Shown piece after piece: positions 1-8,971 of a DNA stretch of 64,000 bases (positions are counted from its first letter, which is position 1; the number at the start of each line of letters is the position of its first letter). Under the pieces are notes generated by a model, which did not search any database, had not been told where the DNA came from, and worked only from the letters and a program-made list of their open reading frames with translations. Source of the stretch: Alteromonas halophila (lineage in GTDB: Bacteria; Pseudomonadota; Gammaproteobacteria; Enterobacterales; Alteromonadaceae); the NCBI RefSeq assembly GCF_014651815.1, contig NZ_BMXP01000001.1, positions 592,495 to 656,494 on the forward strand. Reading direction: 5' to 3'. Made by a program: the position numbers and the translations under genes.

Positions 1-417
1 TTCAATTTGACGCGGCTTCTTCGCTTCTGGAATGACACGCTCCATATCGATATGCAGCAGTCCGTTTTCCATATCGGCGGCCAGTACTTTAACGTGATCG
101 CCCAACTGGAACTTGCGTTCAAAATTACGCTCGGAGATCCCTTTGTGCAGGTACTTGCGTTCGCTACCTTGTTTCTCTTCGGTCTCTTTCTTACCGGTAA
201 TGGTCAGCGTATTTTCCTGCACCTCAATGTTGACGTCGTCTTTGCTGAAGCCGGCAATCGCCATGGTAATGCGATATTTATCCTCACCTAACAACTCAAT
301 GTTATAAGGCGGATACGTGCTTTGTTTTTCAGCGCGGGACGCTGCATCAACCAGTGATGCCAGGTGGTCAGAACCAATGAATGAACGGTATAGTGGAGAT
401 AGATCGATATTACGCAT
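1..417 (-). CDS. ibpA: Small heat shock protein IbpA (Hsp20), 3' end cut by window edge
   Basis: An ATP-independent holdase chaperone that binds aggregation-prone proteins in the cytoplasm and hands them to DnaK/ClpB. The translation opens MRNIDLSPLYRSFIG, close to E. coli IbpA, and keeps the alpha-crystallin domain and the conserved NFERKFQLGDHV segment and ERVIPEAKKP tail. 139 codons are in the window, so only the last few residues are missing. ATG at 417 is preferred over the in-frame ATG at 423: the GAGGA at 425-429 is 7 nt from the former and only 1 nt from the latter. Upstream lie a sigma-32 promoter and a ROSE-like thermometer. Confidence 0.95.
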   Translation of the reverse strand, partial: MRNIDLSPLYRSFIGSDHLASLVDAASRAEKQSTYPPYNIELLGEDKYRITMAIAGFSKDDVNIEVQENTLTITGKKETEEKQGSERKYLHKGISERNFERKFQLGDHVKVLAADMENGLLHIDMERVIPEAKKPRQIE

Positions 418-420
418 AGT

Positions 421-511
421 CATATCCTCAAAATTAAGCAATATGTTTTAAGTTAAGTGCCCCGAAACATCGGCGGCGGTAGTTGTCGGCCTGACTGTTC
501 AGCGCCGACAA
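421..511 (-). promoter_or_regulatory. ROSE-like RNA thermometer in ibpA 5' UTR
   Basis: Read on the minus strand, CATATTGCTT (436-445) can pair with GAGGATATG (421-429), which contains the ibpA Shine-Dalgarno sequence. The UUGCU opposite AGGA, leaving one G unpaired, is the hallmark of ROSE elements that melt at heat-shock temperature. A second stem TTGTCGGC/GCCGACAA (483-490 with 504-511) lies 5' of it. E. coli ibpA is known to carry such a thermometer; the pairing here was worked out by eye. Confidence 0.8.
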
Positions 512-516
512 TTACT

Positions 517-544
517 AAATAGGGTAGGACAAAATGTTTTCAAG
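517..544 (-). promoter_or_regulatory. Sigma-32 (RpoH) heat-shock promoter of ibpA
   Basis: On the minus strand CTTGAAA (538-544) is followed after 13 nt by CCCTATTT (517-524). The RpoH consensus is CTTGAAA, 13-17 nt, CCCCATnT, so the match is close. It places transcription start near 510, just ahead of the thermometer hairpins. Confidence 0.8.
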
Positions 545-587
545 AGAGAAAAGTAAAAAAATTAAAAAATTATCGATAAACGGATGA

Positions 588-2054
588 TTACTGACGGCGC
601 AGCCGCCAGGCCAGCACCAGCATAGCCAGGGTTAACCCCCAAATCAGGATATCGCCAAACCGACCGTATGGTGTAATTCCTCGGGTCAGGGTGACAGGCG
701 AACTCAGGCTTCCCACTTCAAACTGTGGCAGGCGTGACGTCACATTACCCCGGTGATCGATAAAGCCGGAAATACCATTATTGGTAGAGCGGATCACCGG
801 ACGTCCGAATTCCAGTGCGCGTACCCGGGCAATCTCCATGTGCTGTGCCGGACCATGAGAGTTACCAAACCAGGCATCATTACTCAGGGTGATAATGGCG
901 TCGGTGTCGTTATGCACATTTGCCCCGACCTGGCGAGGGAAGGCAATTTCGAAGCATAACGCGGGTGCCATGCTAACCCCGTTAGCCTGGATATTCGGCT
1001 GCTGAAAATCCCCCCGTGCGAAAGAGGACATCGGCAAATCAAAAATGGGTGCCAGCCCACGCAGCAGATCTTCGAAAGGTACGACCTCTCCAATGGGTAG
1101 CAGGTGGTGCTTGGCGTAACGGTTTGAGTGGAAATAGCGGTAGTGACCCTGCTGAGCGTCAGGCTGTTTCTTACCCAGTACAATCATGCTGTTCCAGGCA
1201 TCATCATTTTCCCAGTTAAAGTTAACAATGCCTGTCACCAGCGCGCTGTTAGTTTGTGCGGCTTTTTTATCTATCTCAGCGAGGTAATCCAGCGCCAGCG
1301 GCTCTAATTTAGGCACTGCGGCTTCAGGCCAGATGATCACGTCATTGTCCCATAGCGGCTCGGTGAGAGTGCGGTATTTCTCCATGGTCGGGCCGTCCTG
1401 TTCAGGCACCCAGCGCAGGCTTTGCGCAATATTGCCCTGCACCATGGCCATCGAGATGCTGCGCTCCGGCGTGACCCAACTGTACGTTGAGGCAACCCAG
1501 CCACTGACATACGCGATAGCGATAGCCAGACCTGCCCGCAGCAGGGCTGCTCTGGTGTGGGCCAGCGCCAATGCGGCGCCCAGACAGACCAGCAGGGCGC
1601 TGATACCTGTTTCACCCAGTATCGGAAACCAGCCTGCCAGAGGACTGTCGATTTGGCTGTAGCCCAGCGACAGCCAGGGAAAGCCAGAAAACACCCAGCT
1701 TCGTAACCATTCACTCAACGTCCAGAAAAACGGCAGTGCCAGTGGCATAAGGTGAGCAGGGAACAGCCGCCGGGTAAGATAGAACGCCAGTGCCGGATAC
1801 AGTGACAGATAAGCACAAAGTAGAGCCATCATGCCGACCGAGCCAATCAGTGGCAGGCCGCCATAATCAGCAATACTGACGTGGACCCAGCTGATCCCCG
1901 CGCCAAACCAGCCAAGCCCGAAAACCCAGCCGGTCAAAAAACCACGATGTTCAGTGCGGTGTAATTGTCTGACAGCAATGGCACAGGCCAGGATCGTGAC
2001 CGGCCATACGCCAAATGGCGCAAACGCGAACGTCAGGCTGGCGCCAGCCAGCAA
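588..2054 (-). CDS. lnt: Apolipoprotein N-acyltransferase
   Basis: Transfers the third acyl chain to the N-terminal cysteine of lipoproteins in the inner membrane. The protein has several N-terminal membrane segments and a periplasmic nitrilase-like domain carrying the Glu-Lys-Cys triad: Glu in WPEAAVP (about 244), Lys in KHHLLPIGE (about 315), Cys in ALCFEIAF (about 367). It follows corC directly, as in E. coli (ybeX-lnt). No ATG or GTG is available in frame after the corC stop; the coordinates use TTG at 2054 (GGA 6 nt upstream). A CTG at 2084, 9 nt after GGAG, would add ten residues resembling the E. coli N-terminus. Confidence 0.93.
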   Translation of the reverse strand: MLAGASLTFAFAPFGVWPVTILACAIAVRQLHRTEHRGFLTGWVFGLGWFGAGISWVHVSIADYGGLPLIGSVGMMALLCAYLSLYPALAFYLTRRLFPAHLMPLALPFFWTLSEWLRSWVFSGFPWLSLGYSQIDSPLAGWFPILGETGISALLVCLGAALALAHTRAALLRAGLAIAIAYVSGWVASTYSWVTPERSISMAMVQGNIAQSLRWVPEQDGPTMEKYRTLTEPLWDNDVIIWPEAAVPKLEPLALDYLAEIDKKAAQTNSALVTGIVNFNWENDDAWNSMIVLGKKQPDAQQGHYRYFHSNRYAKHHLLPIGEVVPFEDLLRGLAPIFDLPMSSFARGDFQQPNIQANGVSMAPALCFEIAFPRQVGANVHNDTDAIITLSNDAWFGNSHGPAQHMEIARVRALEFGRPVIRSTNNGISGFIDHRGNVTSRLPQFEVGSLSSPVTLTRGITPYGRFGDILIWGLTLAMLVLAWRLRRQ

Positions 2055-2090
2055 TAATAATCCGTAATGTATGAGAGACGACAGGGGAAA

Positions 2091-2948
2091 TTACTCCAGA
2101 GCTGGGACCGTGACTTTTAACTGCACCAGACGGCGCTTGTCGGAATGGGTAATCTTAAACTGAATATCATCAATGGTAATTTCATCATTGGTAGCCGGCA
2201 TATGACCAAAGGCTTTGAGCACGATGCCGCCAATGGTGTCCGCTTCTTCTTCACTGAATGTGGTTTCAAAGAAACTGTTGAACTCGTCCACCGGGGTCAG
2301 AGCTTTAACGGAGTAGGTGTATTTATTCAGCGGGCGAATATCATCGGTGCCATCTTCTTCGGTGTCATATTCGTCCTCAATCTCACCAACGATAATTTCC
2401 AGAATATCTTCAATGGTCACCAGACCCGATACACCGCCATATTCATCAACCACAATGGCCATATGATAGCGCTGCTGCCGGAATTCTTTAAGCAGTACAT
2501 CAACCCGTTTACTTTCCGGCACAATCACTGCCGGCCGCAGGATCTCACGTAAGGAAAATTCTTTCTCAGCATTAAAGGCATAACTGAGCAGATCTTTGGC
2601 CAGCAGGATCCCCTCAATGTGATCTTTATCTTCACTAATGACCGGAAACCGGGAGTGGGCAGACTCGAGCATCACGGGCAGGAATTCTTCTACCTTCTGG
2701 TTGATGTCAATGGTAGACATCTGCGCCCGGGGGATCATGATATCCCGCACTTTCATTTCGTTAACGCCGATAACGCCTTCGATCATTTCGCGGGTTTGCG
2801 GATCGATCACCTCGCGCTGTTCAGCGTCACTGATGACTTCAACCAGTTCATCCTTGCTTTGCGGCTCTCCGGAGAAAGACAACTTTATTTTGTCAAACCA
2901 ACTTTTACCCGAAGAGCCGTTGGTAGAGTGGGGATTATCGTCGCTCAT
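2091..2948 (-). CDS. corC: CorC/YbeX-type CBS and transporter-associated domain protein
   Basis: A 285-aa cytoplasmic protein linked genetically to Mg/Co efflux and, in the ybeZYX-lnt cluster, to ribosome/envelope homeostasis. It has paired CBS domains (VRDIMIPRAQM and the VVPESKRVDVLLKEFRQQRY block) and a C-terminal CorC_HlyC domain ending near KVTVPALE. The start MSDDNPHS matches E. coli CorC and has GGA 4-5 nt upstream; an upstream extension would overlap ybeY. It sits between ybeY and lnt on the same strand. Confidence 0.93.
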   Translation of the reverse strand: MSDDNPHSTNGSSGKSWFDKIKLSFSGEPQSKDELVEVISDAEQREVIDPQTREMIEGVIGVNEMKVRDIMIPRAQMSTIDINQKVEEFLPVMLESAHSRFPVISEDKDHIEGILLAKDLLSYAFNAEKEFSLREILRPAVIVPESKRVDVLLKEFRQQRYHMAIVVDEYGGVSGLVTIEDILEIIVGEIEDEYDTEEDGTDDIRPLNKYTYSVKALTPVDEFNSFFETTFSEEEADTIGGIVLKAFGHMPATNDEITIDDIQFKITHSDKRRLVQLKVTVPALE

Positions 2949-2982
2949 AAATTCCATAATTTCGATAAACAGAAAAGAAAAC

Positions 2983-3471
2983 TTAATGCTCTTGATACGG
3001 ATCGTCAATGCCTAAGCGGGACAAAATCGCAATTTCCAGCGCCTCCATTTCTTGTGCTTCAGCATCAGTGATGTGATCAAAGCCCATCAGGTGTAGCACG
3101 CCATGTACGATCATGTGCGTATAATGATCAGAAACCGCCTTGTTTTGCTCGCGGGCTTCTTTGCAAATTACCGGTACACAGACCACCAGGTCGCCAAGTA
3201 AATTCAGCTCGATACCCGGCGGCGCCTCAAACGGGAATGACAAAACATTGGTAGGATAGTGCTTATCACGGTAATCGCCGTTGAGCGTGGCAGACTCTTC
3301 TTCACCGACAAATCGGACGGTCACTTCCTGTGTACCCATTTTCTGATGCGCAAGGACACGTGATACCCAGTATGCGATATCCTCTTCAGAAGGCAGCGAT
3401 GCGACAAGTTGTGCATCGCCGTCAAAAGCCTGCTGGTAATCTACCAGGGCAGTGGGGGAAGCGTCCGTCAC
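2983..3471 (-). CDS. ybeY: Endoribonuclease YbeY
   Basis: A metal-dependent endoribonuclease for 16S rRNA 3' maturation and 70S quality control. The zinc-binding HGVLHLMGFDH motif is present near residue 125, along with the family block NVLSFPFEAPPG. The start is GTG at 3471; GTGA overlaps the phoH stop, suggesting translational coupling. Length (162 aa) is near the E. coli protein (155 aa). Confidence 0.95.
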   Translation of the reverse strand: MTDASPTALVDYQQAFDGDAQLVASLPSEEDIAYWVSRVLAHQKMGTQEVTVRFVGEEESATLNGDYRDKHYPTNVLSFPFEAPPGIELNLLGDLVVCVPVICKEAREQNKAVSDHYTHMIVHGVLHLMGFDHITDAEAQEMEALEIAILSRLGIDDPYQEH

Positions 3472-4538
3472 GACGGCGTTTCACCCTCAGGACCGGCTGG
3501 CTTGCCGCCGTCTTTGGCCTGCGCTTTTTTCTCATCGCTTCGTTGCTTACGCTGGGTTTCCTGCTCCGCGTCATGCTGCTCATAAGCCTGCACAATACGC
3601 GCAACGACGGGGTGTCGAACGACATCGCCGGCGGCAAAGAAGTTAAATGACAAGTCAGACACATCACTGAGCACATCAATCGCATGACGCAGACCAGAGC
3701 GCGCGCCGCGCGGTAAGTCAATCTGCGTGATATCGCCAGTAATCACAGCTTTGGAATTAAAGCCAATGCGGGTTAAGAACATTTTCATTTGCTCAACCGT
3801 GGTGTTCTGGCTTTCATCCAGAATGATAAACGCATCGTTAAGCGTACGTCCGCGCATGTAGGCCAATGGCGCCACTTCAATCACATTGCGCTCCATCAGC
3901 TTTTCGACTTTTTCAAAGCCAAGCATTTCAAACAGAGCGTCGTACAGCGGGCGCAGGTAAGGGTCAACCTTCTGTGACAGGTCGCCAGGCAGGAAACCCA
4001 GCTTTTCGCCTGCCTCAACGGCAGGACGGGTCAGCAGTATACGGCGTACTTCCTGACGTTCCAGTGCATCCACCGCACACGCCACTGCCAGGTAGGTTTT
4101 ACCGGTACCGGCCGGACCAATACCAAAGCTGATATCGTGATTGACGATATTGCTGACGTATTTCGCCTGATTGCCGTTGCGCGGCTTAATCACACCACGC
4201 TTAGTGCGTATATTCGCCTCTTTGCCGTAATGCGTCGGCTCATCCTGCTCCAGTGTGCGTGCTTCCTGAATCGCCAGGTGGATCTGCTCGGGTTCGAGCA
4301 CCGGAATGATGCCTTTCACCGGCTGCGTCTCGATATACAACAGTTTAAGCAGTTCCGATGCACCATTGGTCTGCTGGGGTTCACCCAGCACTTTGAACAT
4401 GTTGTTCCGATAGGTGATCTCCACCCCCAGGCGGCGCTCTATTTGTTTGATGTTTTCATCAAACGGCCCGCACAGGCTGGATAACCGGCGGTTGTCTTCG
4501 GGTTCCAGTACGAATTCGCTACTTACCACTTTACTCAA
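3468..4538 (-). CDS. ybeZ: PhoH-family ATPase (YbeZ)
   Basis: A cytoplasmic P-loop ATPase that works with YbeY in rRNA metabolism. Walker A is GPAGTGKTYLA (about 140) and Walker B lies in the AFIILDESQN segment. The C-terminal tail after about 325 is highly charged and low complexity. It lies between miaB and ybeY, an order conserved in enterobacteria; its stop overlaps the ybeY start. Confidence 0.94.
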   Translation of the reverse strand: MSKVVSSEFVLEPEDNRRLSSLCGPFDENIKQIERRLGVEITYRNNMFKVLGEPQQTNGASELLKLLYIETQPVKGIIPVLEPEQIHLAIQEARTLEQDEPTHYGKEANIRTKRGVIKPRNGNQAKYVSNIVNHDISFGIGPAGTGKTYLAVACAVDALERQEVRRILLTRPAVEAGEKLGFLPGDLSQKVDPYLRPLYDALFEMLGFEKVEKLMERNVIEVAPLAYMRGRTLNDAFIILDESQNTTVEQMKMFLTRIGFNSKAVITGDITQIDLPRGARSGLRHAIDVLSDVSDLSFNFFAAGDVVRHPVVARIVQAYEQHDAEQETQRKQRSDEKKAQAKDGGKPAGPEGETPS

Positions 4539-4571
4539 ACTGTTGTTTTCCTCGCTATTGCTTAACTATCG

Positions 4572-6008
4572 TTACTGAGCGGGAGTAAACTGACCCACGC
4601 CCAGCGCGTCGGGCTGACTGCCCTGATGTTTATTCATAATAGATTGGGGCGAAACCGCAACACGCAAGCCCATATCCTGTTCGCGGCGCAGCACATTGCC
4701 ACGCAGTGAGTTGGTGAATACATCAGTGACGACGACATCCACAAACTCGCCAATCATGTCCGGACTGCCTTCAAAATTAACCACGCGGTTATTTTCAGTA
4801 CGACCGCTCAGTTCCATCGGATTCTTCTTTGACGGCCCCTCGACCAGAATACGCTGCTCGGTATCCAGCATGTTGCGGGCGATTTGCTGTGACTGCTGAT
4901 TTAAGCGTTGCTGCAGTAGATGCAGGCGCTGCTTTTTGGTCTCATCGTCCACGTCATCTACCGCATCGGCTGCCGGCGTACCGGGGCGGGCACTGTAAAT
5001 GAAACTGAAGCTAAGATCGAAGTTGACCGCCTGAATTAAGTCCATGGTGGCTTCAAAATCAGCGTCGGTTTCACCGGGAAAGCCAATAATGAAGTCTGAG
5101 GACATACTAATGTTCGGGCGAACTTTCTTCAGCTTGCGGATTTTTGACTTGTACTCAATGGCTGTATGACCGCGCTTCATCAGGTTCAGAACCCGGTCTG
5201 AACCGCTTTGCACCGGCAGGTGAAGGTGATCAACCAGCTCAGGAATAGAAGTGTAGGCGTCAATGATATCGTCTGTAAATTCGACCGGGTGTGAGGTGGT
5301 ATAGCGAATGCGGTCGATGCCATCAATGGCCGCCACCAGTTCCAGTAATTCAGCAAACCGGCACTCGGTGCCATCAAAATTATCGCCGCGATAGGCGTTG
5401 ACGTTCTGGCCCAGCAGGTTGACTTCACGTACGCCCTGGCCCGCTAACTGCGCCACTTCTAACAGTACATCATCGACCGGACGGCTGACTTCCTCACCAC
5501 GGGTGTAAGGTACCACACAGAAGGTGCAGTACTTCGAGCACCCCTCCATGATGGAGACAAATGCAGTGGGACCTTCCGCGCGAGGCTCAGGCAGACGGTC
5601 AAATTTTTCAATTTCAGGGAAGCTGACATCTACCACCGAGCGTGCGCCACCCTGCAACTGATTAATCATTTCGGGCAGGCGGTGCAGGGTTTGCGGTCCG
5701 AATACCAGGTCAACAAACGGCGCACGCTGACGAATAAGCTCACCTTCCTGGGACGCGACGCAACCGCCTACGCCAATGATCAGGTCAGGGTTGGTTTGCT
5801 TTAGATTTTTCCAGCGGCCCAGTTGATGGAAGACCTTCTCCTGCGCTTTTTCCCGGATGGAACAGGTGTTAAGCAGGATCACATCGGCCTCTTCAGGCTC
5901 AGCAGCTTCGCTGTAGCCATGGGTCGAGTCTAGCAGGTTTGCCATCTTGTCCGAGTCGTACTCGTTCATCTGACAACCCCAGGTTTTGATATACAGCTTC
6001 TTAGTCAT
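4572..6008 (-). CDS. miaB: tRNA-2-methylthio-N6-dimethylallyladenosine synthase
   Basis: A radical-SAM methylthiotransferase that converts i6A37 to ms2i6A37 in tRNAs reading U-starting codons. Auxiliary cluster cysteines are at 12, 49 and 83, matching E. coli numbering; the radical-SAM motif CSKYCTFC is near 157-164; a C-terminal TRAM domain follows. The 478-aa length is normal. It is divergent from ubiF, as in E. coli. Confidence 0.97.
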   Translation of the reverse strand: MTKKLYIKTWGCQMNEYDSDKMANLLDSTHGYSEAAEPEEADVILLNTCSIREKAQEKVFHQLGRWKNLKQTNPDLIIGVGGCVASQEGELIRQRAPFVDLVFGPQTLHRLPEMINQLQGGARSVVDVSFPEIEKFDRLPEPRAEGPTAFVSIMEGCSKYCTFCVVPYTRGEEVSRPVDDVLLEVAQLAGQGVREVNLLGQNVNAYRGDNFDGTECRFAELLELVAAIDGIDRIRYTTSHPVEFTDDIIDAYTSIPELVDHLHLPVQSGSDRVLNLMKRGHTAIEYKSKIRKLKKVRPNISMSSDFIIGFPGETDADFEATMDLIQAVNFDLSFSFIYSARPGTPAADAVDDVDDETKKQRLHLLQQRLNQQSQQIARNMLDTEQRILVEGPSKKNPMELSGRTENNRVVNFEGSPDMIGEFVDVVVTDVFTNSLRGNVLRREQDMGLRVAVSPQSIMNKHQGSQPDALGVGQFTPAQ

Positions 6009-6349
6009 AGCAAGTAGTTGATAACCCGTAATTAATTGAAGTATGCTCGGTTAACGCCAGCGATTTACATGTGCAGTCAGTACGACAACGTGGCACGACG
6101 CTGGGTTCCATACCCGTTCAGTGTCGAAAATAGCCGCACATTTTACCTTTTCTGCTCCGCTTTGCCCAGTCACTCGTAGCATTCATAGTCAGAAATCCAG
6201 TTGCCTGGCGTTAGCGCGCATTACAACCGGGCAGGTAACTGCATTGCATCGTCGTGTCTGACCATGACTTTTAGCGCAGCTAACCGCATAATGGCAGGCG
6301 CAGGCGCGTCGTTAACCAGAGCGCTGTCTGCGATTTGATAGGAGCTTTC
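6009..6349. other. Divergent miaB/ubiF intergenic region
   Basis: About 340 bp with no convincing gene. On the plus strand ATGACT (6264-6269) and CATAAT (6287-6292) are 17 nt apart and could be a ubiF promoter, though the -35 is weak. A 43-codon minus-strand frame exists but is not recognisable. No terminator or repeat was seen. Confidence 0.35.
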
Positions 6350-7537
6350 ATGTTCGATTTTTGTATTAATGGTGGTGGTATGGTGGGCTCAGCACTGGCG
6401 CTGGGGCTGGCGCAGCAGGGCTACCATATCGCGGTGATTGAGCCTGTCACCCCCATGGCGTTTTCAGCAGAGCAGGGACCGGATTTACGGGTGTCGGCCA
6501 TCAGTCATGCATCCGTCACACTCTTAAAAGCGCTGGGAGCCTGGTCGGCTATTGAACGCATGCGACTTAAACCTTATACCGCGTTATCCGTGTGGGAAAC
6601 TGCCGACGTCACAACCTTTTCAGCCGACATGGCCAACATCGATACGCTGGGCTATTTTGTAGAAAATCGTTTACTGCAGCTAGGCTGTATGCAGGCACTC
6701 AAAGGGTTTGAAAATGTCACCTGGCTGTCAGATAAAACTATCAGGCATATTGCGCAAAACGAGGACGGGGCATCGCTTACACTGGATAACGACGAATGCC
6801 TTGACTGTCGGTACCTGATCGGCGCGGATGGCGCTGCTTCGCAGGTACGTAGTGCCGCTAACATTGGTACCAGTGGCTGGCAGTACGGGCAGCAGGCGAT
6901 GGGGATCGTTATAGAACTGGAACAAGACAGTGGCAGCGAAACCTGGCAGCAGTTCACGCCAGACGGGCCCAGAGCCTTCTTGCCGATGTACGGCAACATG
7001 GCCTCGCTTATCTGGTATGACTCACCACAAGTACTAAACAGGATAAAGGGGTTAAGCGACAGCGAATTAAAGGCACAGATTCGTGACCATTTCCCGGCTA
7101 AACTCAACGAGCAGGCGGCAGAATTTACCATCAGGGGCAAGGCAGCCTTTCCGCTAAGCCGGTCTCATGCCAGTGCATATGTCGCTGCGCCGTATATTTT
7201 AATTGGAGATGCGGCCCATACCATCAATCCGCTGGCCGGACAGGGGGTTAATCTGGGCTTTAAAGACGTGGAAACGTTGCTTGCCGTGACGGCTGACAAG
7301 CCGGATTTGAATATACCTGATTTTGCTTCGCAGCTTCGTCAGCGCTATGAGATACCGCGCCGGCGCGAAAACCTGCAGATGATGACCGCGATGGATGGCT
7401 TTTATCTCTTGTTTAGCAATAATATCGGCCCCATCAAATGGATAAGAAATCAGTTATTGTCAGCAACCGAGCATTTTGAACTGGGTAAGCGCTCGGTGCT
7501 TAAATACGCGTTAGGAATGAACGAATGGAAGTTTTAA
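6350..7537 (+). CDS. ubiF: FAD-dependent ubiquinone hydroxylase (UbiF/UbiH family)
   Basis: A flavoprotein monooxygenase of ubiquinone synthesis, probably hydroxylating the demethoxyubiquinone ring. The N-terminal FAD motif GGGMVGSALA is at residues 8-17 and the second FAD motif GDAAHTINPLAGQG near 285-298. ATG at 6350 has TAGGAG 5 nt upstream. Divergence from miaB mirrors E. coli ubiF, favouring UbiF over UbiH; sequence alone cannot separate the paralogues with certainty. Confidence 0.88.
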   Translation: MFDFCINGGGMVGSALALGLAQQGYHIAVIEPVTPMAFSAEQGPDLRVSAISHASVTLLKALGAWSAIERMRLKPYTALSVWETADVTTFSADMANIDTLGYFVENRLLQLGCMQALKGFENVTWLSDKTIRHIAQNEDGASLTLDNDECLDCRYLIGADGAASQVRSAANIGTSGWQYGQQAMGIVIELEQDSGSETWQQFTPDGPRAFLPMYGNMASLIWYDSPQVLNRIKGLSDSELKAQIRDHFPAKLNEQAAEFTIRGKAAFPLSRSHASAYVAAPYILIGDAAHTINPLAGQGVNLGFKDVETLLAVTADKPDLNIPDFASQLRQRYEIPRRRENLQMMTAMDGFYLLFSNNIGPIKWIRNQLLSATEHFELGKRSVLKYALGMNEWKF

Positions 7538-7704
7538 TCATACTGGCGGTACTGTTTATCAGCCTGGCAGTTATTGTGCCGCTGCTGGAACGCTCGAAAA
7601 TGCGTATCAGTAATGAAGATGCCGCGAAATGGGCGAAGTGGATCTGGCCATTGATGGGAATTCTACTTGTCGCCCAACTGGTTCGTATGCTGCTCGGTGG
7701 ATGA
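7525..7704 (+). CDS. Small membrane protein, 59 aa, unknown
   Basis: This frame starts inside the last codons of ubiF and encodes MEVLIILAVLF..., with two hydrophobic stretches (about 3-20 and 42-56) around a charged centre containing two KW pairs. Its last 42 bp run antisense over the 3' end of the tetR gene. The overlap with ubiF suggests translational coupling. I do not recognise a named family. Confidence 0.6.
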   Translation: MEVLIILAVLFISLAVIVPLLERSKMRISNEDAAKWAKWIWPLMGILLVAQLVRMLLGG

Positions 7705-8286
7705 AGTGTCTGGCCACGGACTTTGAAGATCCAGCAGCACTTTGTCGATCATGATCGTGGTATCAACCAGATCATCATGGGTGCTGGCAAAGGTGCGCAG
7801 TCCGACAAACTGGTTTTGTAGCCACTTGGCCAGGAGGTCTCGTCTGACCGGGTAAGAGAGACGATCCTGCGCGCTTAGCGCATCAACAACACTGCAAAAG
7901 CCTGCCTGAAGTTTTTGCATTCCCTGTTCAATGGTCTGGCGGGATGCGGCAGGCAATGTGTCTATCTCCGCGAGTGACTTTACCAGCAAACACTGCCTTT
8001 TATAACGGTGGGCTGACGAGGTCGTGATACTGTCGACGAAAAACGCTCTCAATGCCGCTAAAGGGTTTTCAGCGTCAGCCACGCTACGCAACGTTGCCTG
8101 CATGTGTTTCACATAGTCCCCAAGCACTCGTTCGAAAAGCGCATCTTTGCTGCGAAACCGCGCATAAACACTGCCTGGCCGGAGGTCCAGCCTGGCCTGT
8201 ATATCGCGCATACCCGTTGCGTTAAAGCCACGTTGCCAGAATAAATCTGTGGCTTTTTCGACCAGTCTGTCGCTCTCGTATTGCAA
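7663..8286 (-). CDS. TetR/AcrR-family transcriptional regulator
   Basis: An N-terminal helix-turn-helix domain reads ATDLFWQRGFNATGMRDIQ and LRPGSVYARFRSKDALFERV. The C-terminal ligand domain holds two cysteines (RQCLLV and AGFCSV). The chosen start is TTG at 8286, with AAGGA 8 nt upstream. A longer reading from TTG 8328 would run through the operator palindrome. It is divergent from an AhpD-like gene with two palindromes between them, so autoregulation and control of that neighbour are likely. The inducer is unknown. Confidence 0.9.
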   Translation of the reverse strand: MQYESDRLVEKATDLFWQRGFNATGMRDIQARLDLRPGSVYARFRSKDALFERVLGDYVKHMQATLRSVADAENPLAALRAFFVDSITTSSAHRYKRQCLLVKSLAEIDTLPAASRQTIEQGMQKLQAGFCSVVDALSAQDRLSYPVRRDLLAKWLQNQFVGLRTFASTHDDLVDTTIMIDKVLLDLQSPWPDTSSTEQHTNQLGDK

Positions 8287-8312
8287 AACGTTATTCCTTA
8301 TAAAAGTTTGTT

Positions 8313-8350
8313 TTGAACACTTGTTCAATTGATCTTGAACGAGCGTTCAA
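8313..8350. promoter_or_regulatory. Twin palindromic operators for the TetR regulator
   Basis: TTGAACActTGTTCAA (8313-8328) and TTGAACGagCGTTCAA (8335-8350) are both perfect inverted repeats sharing the outer arms TTGAAC/GTTCAA. Their centres are 22 bp apart, about two helical turns, so two dimers could bind the same DNA face. They lie between the divergent tetR and AhpD-like genes. Confidence 0.8.
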
Positions 8351-8403
8351 GCGTTCATATGTTTAAAGCGTCGTAAACGAAATCACTACAACAGGAGATA
8401 AGT

Positions 8404-8952
8404 ATGACAGACTTTACTTTACACGATAAATCAAGCGCACCGGAAGAGTCCAAGTCGTTGCTTGAAAAATCAGAACAGGCATTTGGCATGATTCCGAACC
8501 TTCATGCTGTGATGGCGGAAGCACCGACCCTGCTAGATGGCTATCAGCAATTGCACGAACTGGCGCAGAAAACGTCATTCAATGCTGACGAACTGACGGT
8601 TGTCTGGCAAACGATTAATGTAGAACATGCCTGTCATTACTGTGTGCCGGCACATACTGGCATAGCGAAAAGCATGAACGTCGATGATGCACTTATTGAA
8701 GCGTTGAGAAATGATGAAAAACTCACCGACGAGAAGCTTAATACACTAAAAAACACGACCCTTGCATTAGTGCGCAATCGCGGCCACCTTGATGCCTCCG
8801 AGAAAGACGCATTCTTCAGCGCCGGGTACGACAAGCAAAACTTACTTGAGATTGTACTTATCCTGTCTCAGAAAGTGATGAGTAACTATGTCAATCACTT
8901 TGCTGAGACCCCCGTCGATGAGTCATTTAAAAAGTTTGAGTGGCACAAATAA
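8404..8952 (+). CDS. AhpD-like carboxymuconolactone decarboxylase-family protein
   Basis: A 182-aa all-helical CMD/AhpD-fold protein. The redox motif CHYC with following VPAHTGIAKSM (residues about 79-94) matches the AhpD signature CxxC...H, implying peroxidase-linked thiol chemistry rather than lactone decarboxylation. AGGAG precedes ATG (8404) by about 7 nt. The divergent TetR gene and shared twin operator suggest induction by an electrophile or oxidant; that is inference. Confidence 0.85.
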   Translation: MTDFTLHDKSSAPEESKSLLEKSEQAFGMIPNLHAVMAEAPTLLDGYQQLHELAQKTSFNADELTVVWQTINVEHACHYCVPAHTGIAKSMNVDDALIEALRNDEKLTDEKLNTLKNTTLALVRNRGHLDASEKDAFFSAGYDKQNLLEIVLILSQKVMSNYVNHFAETPVDESFKKFEWHK

Positions 8953-8971
8953 TACAGGGTAGTGCTTAAGC

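Noticed and set aside
6053-6186. 43-codon minus-strand frame between miaB and ubiF
   Set aside because: No ribosome site, no family resemblance, no membrane or signal pattern.
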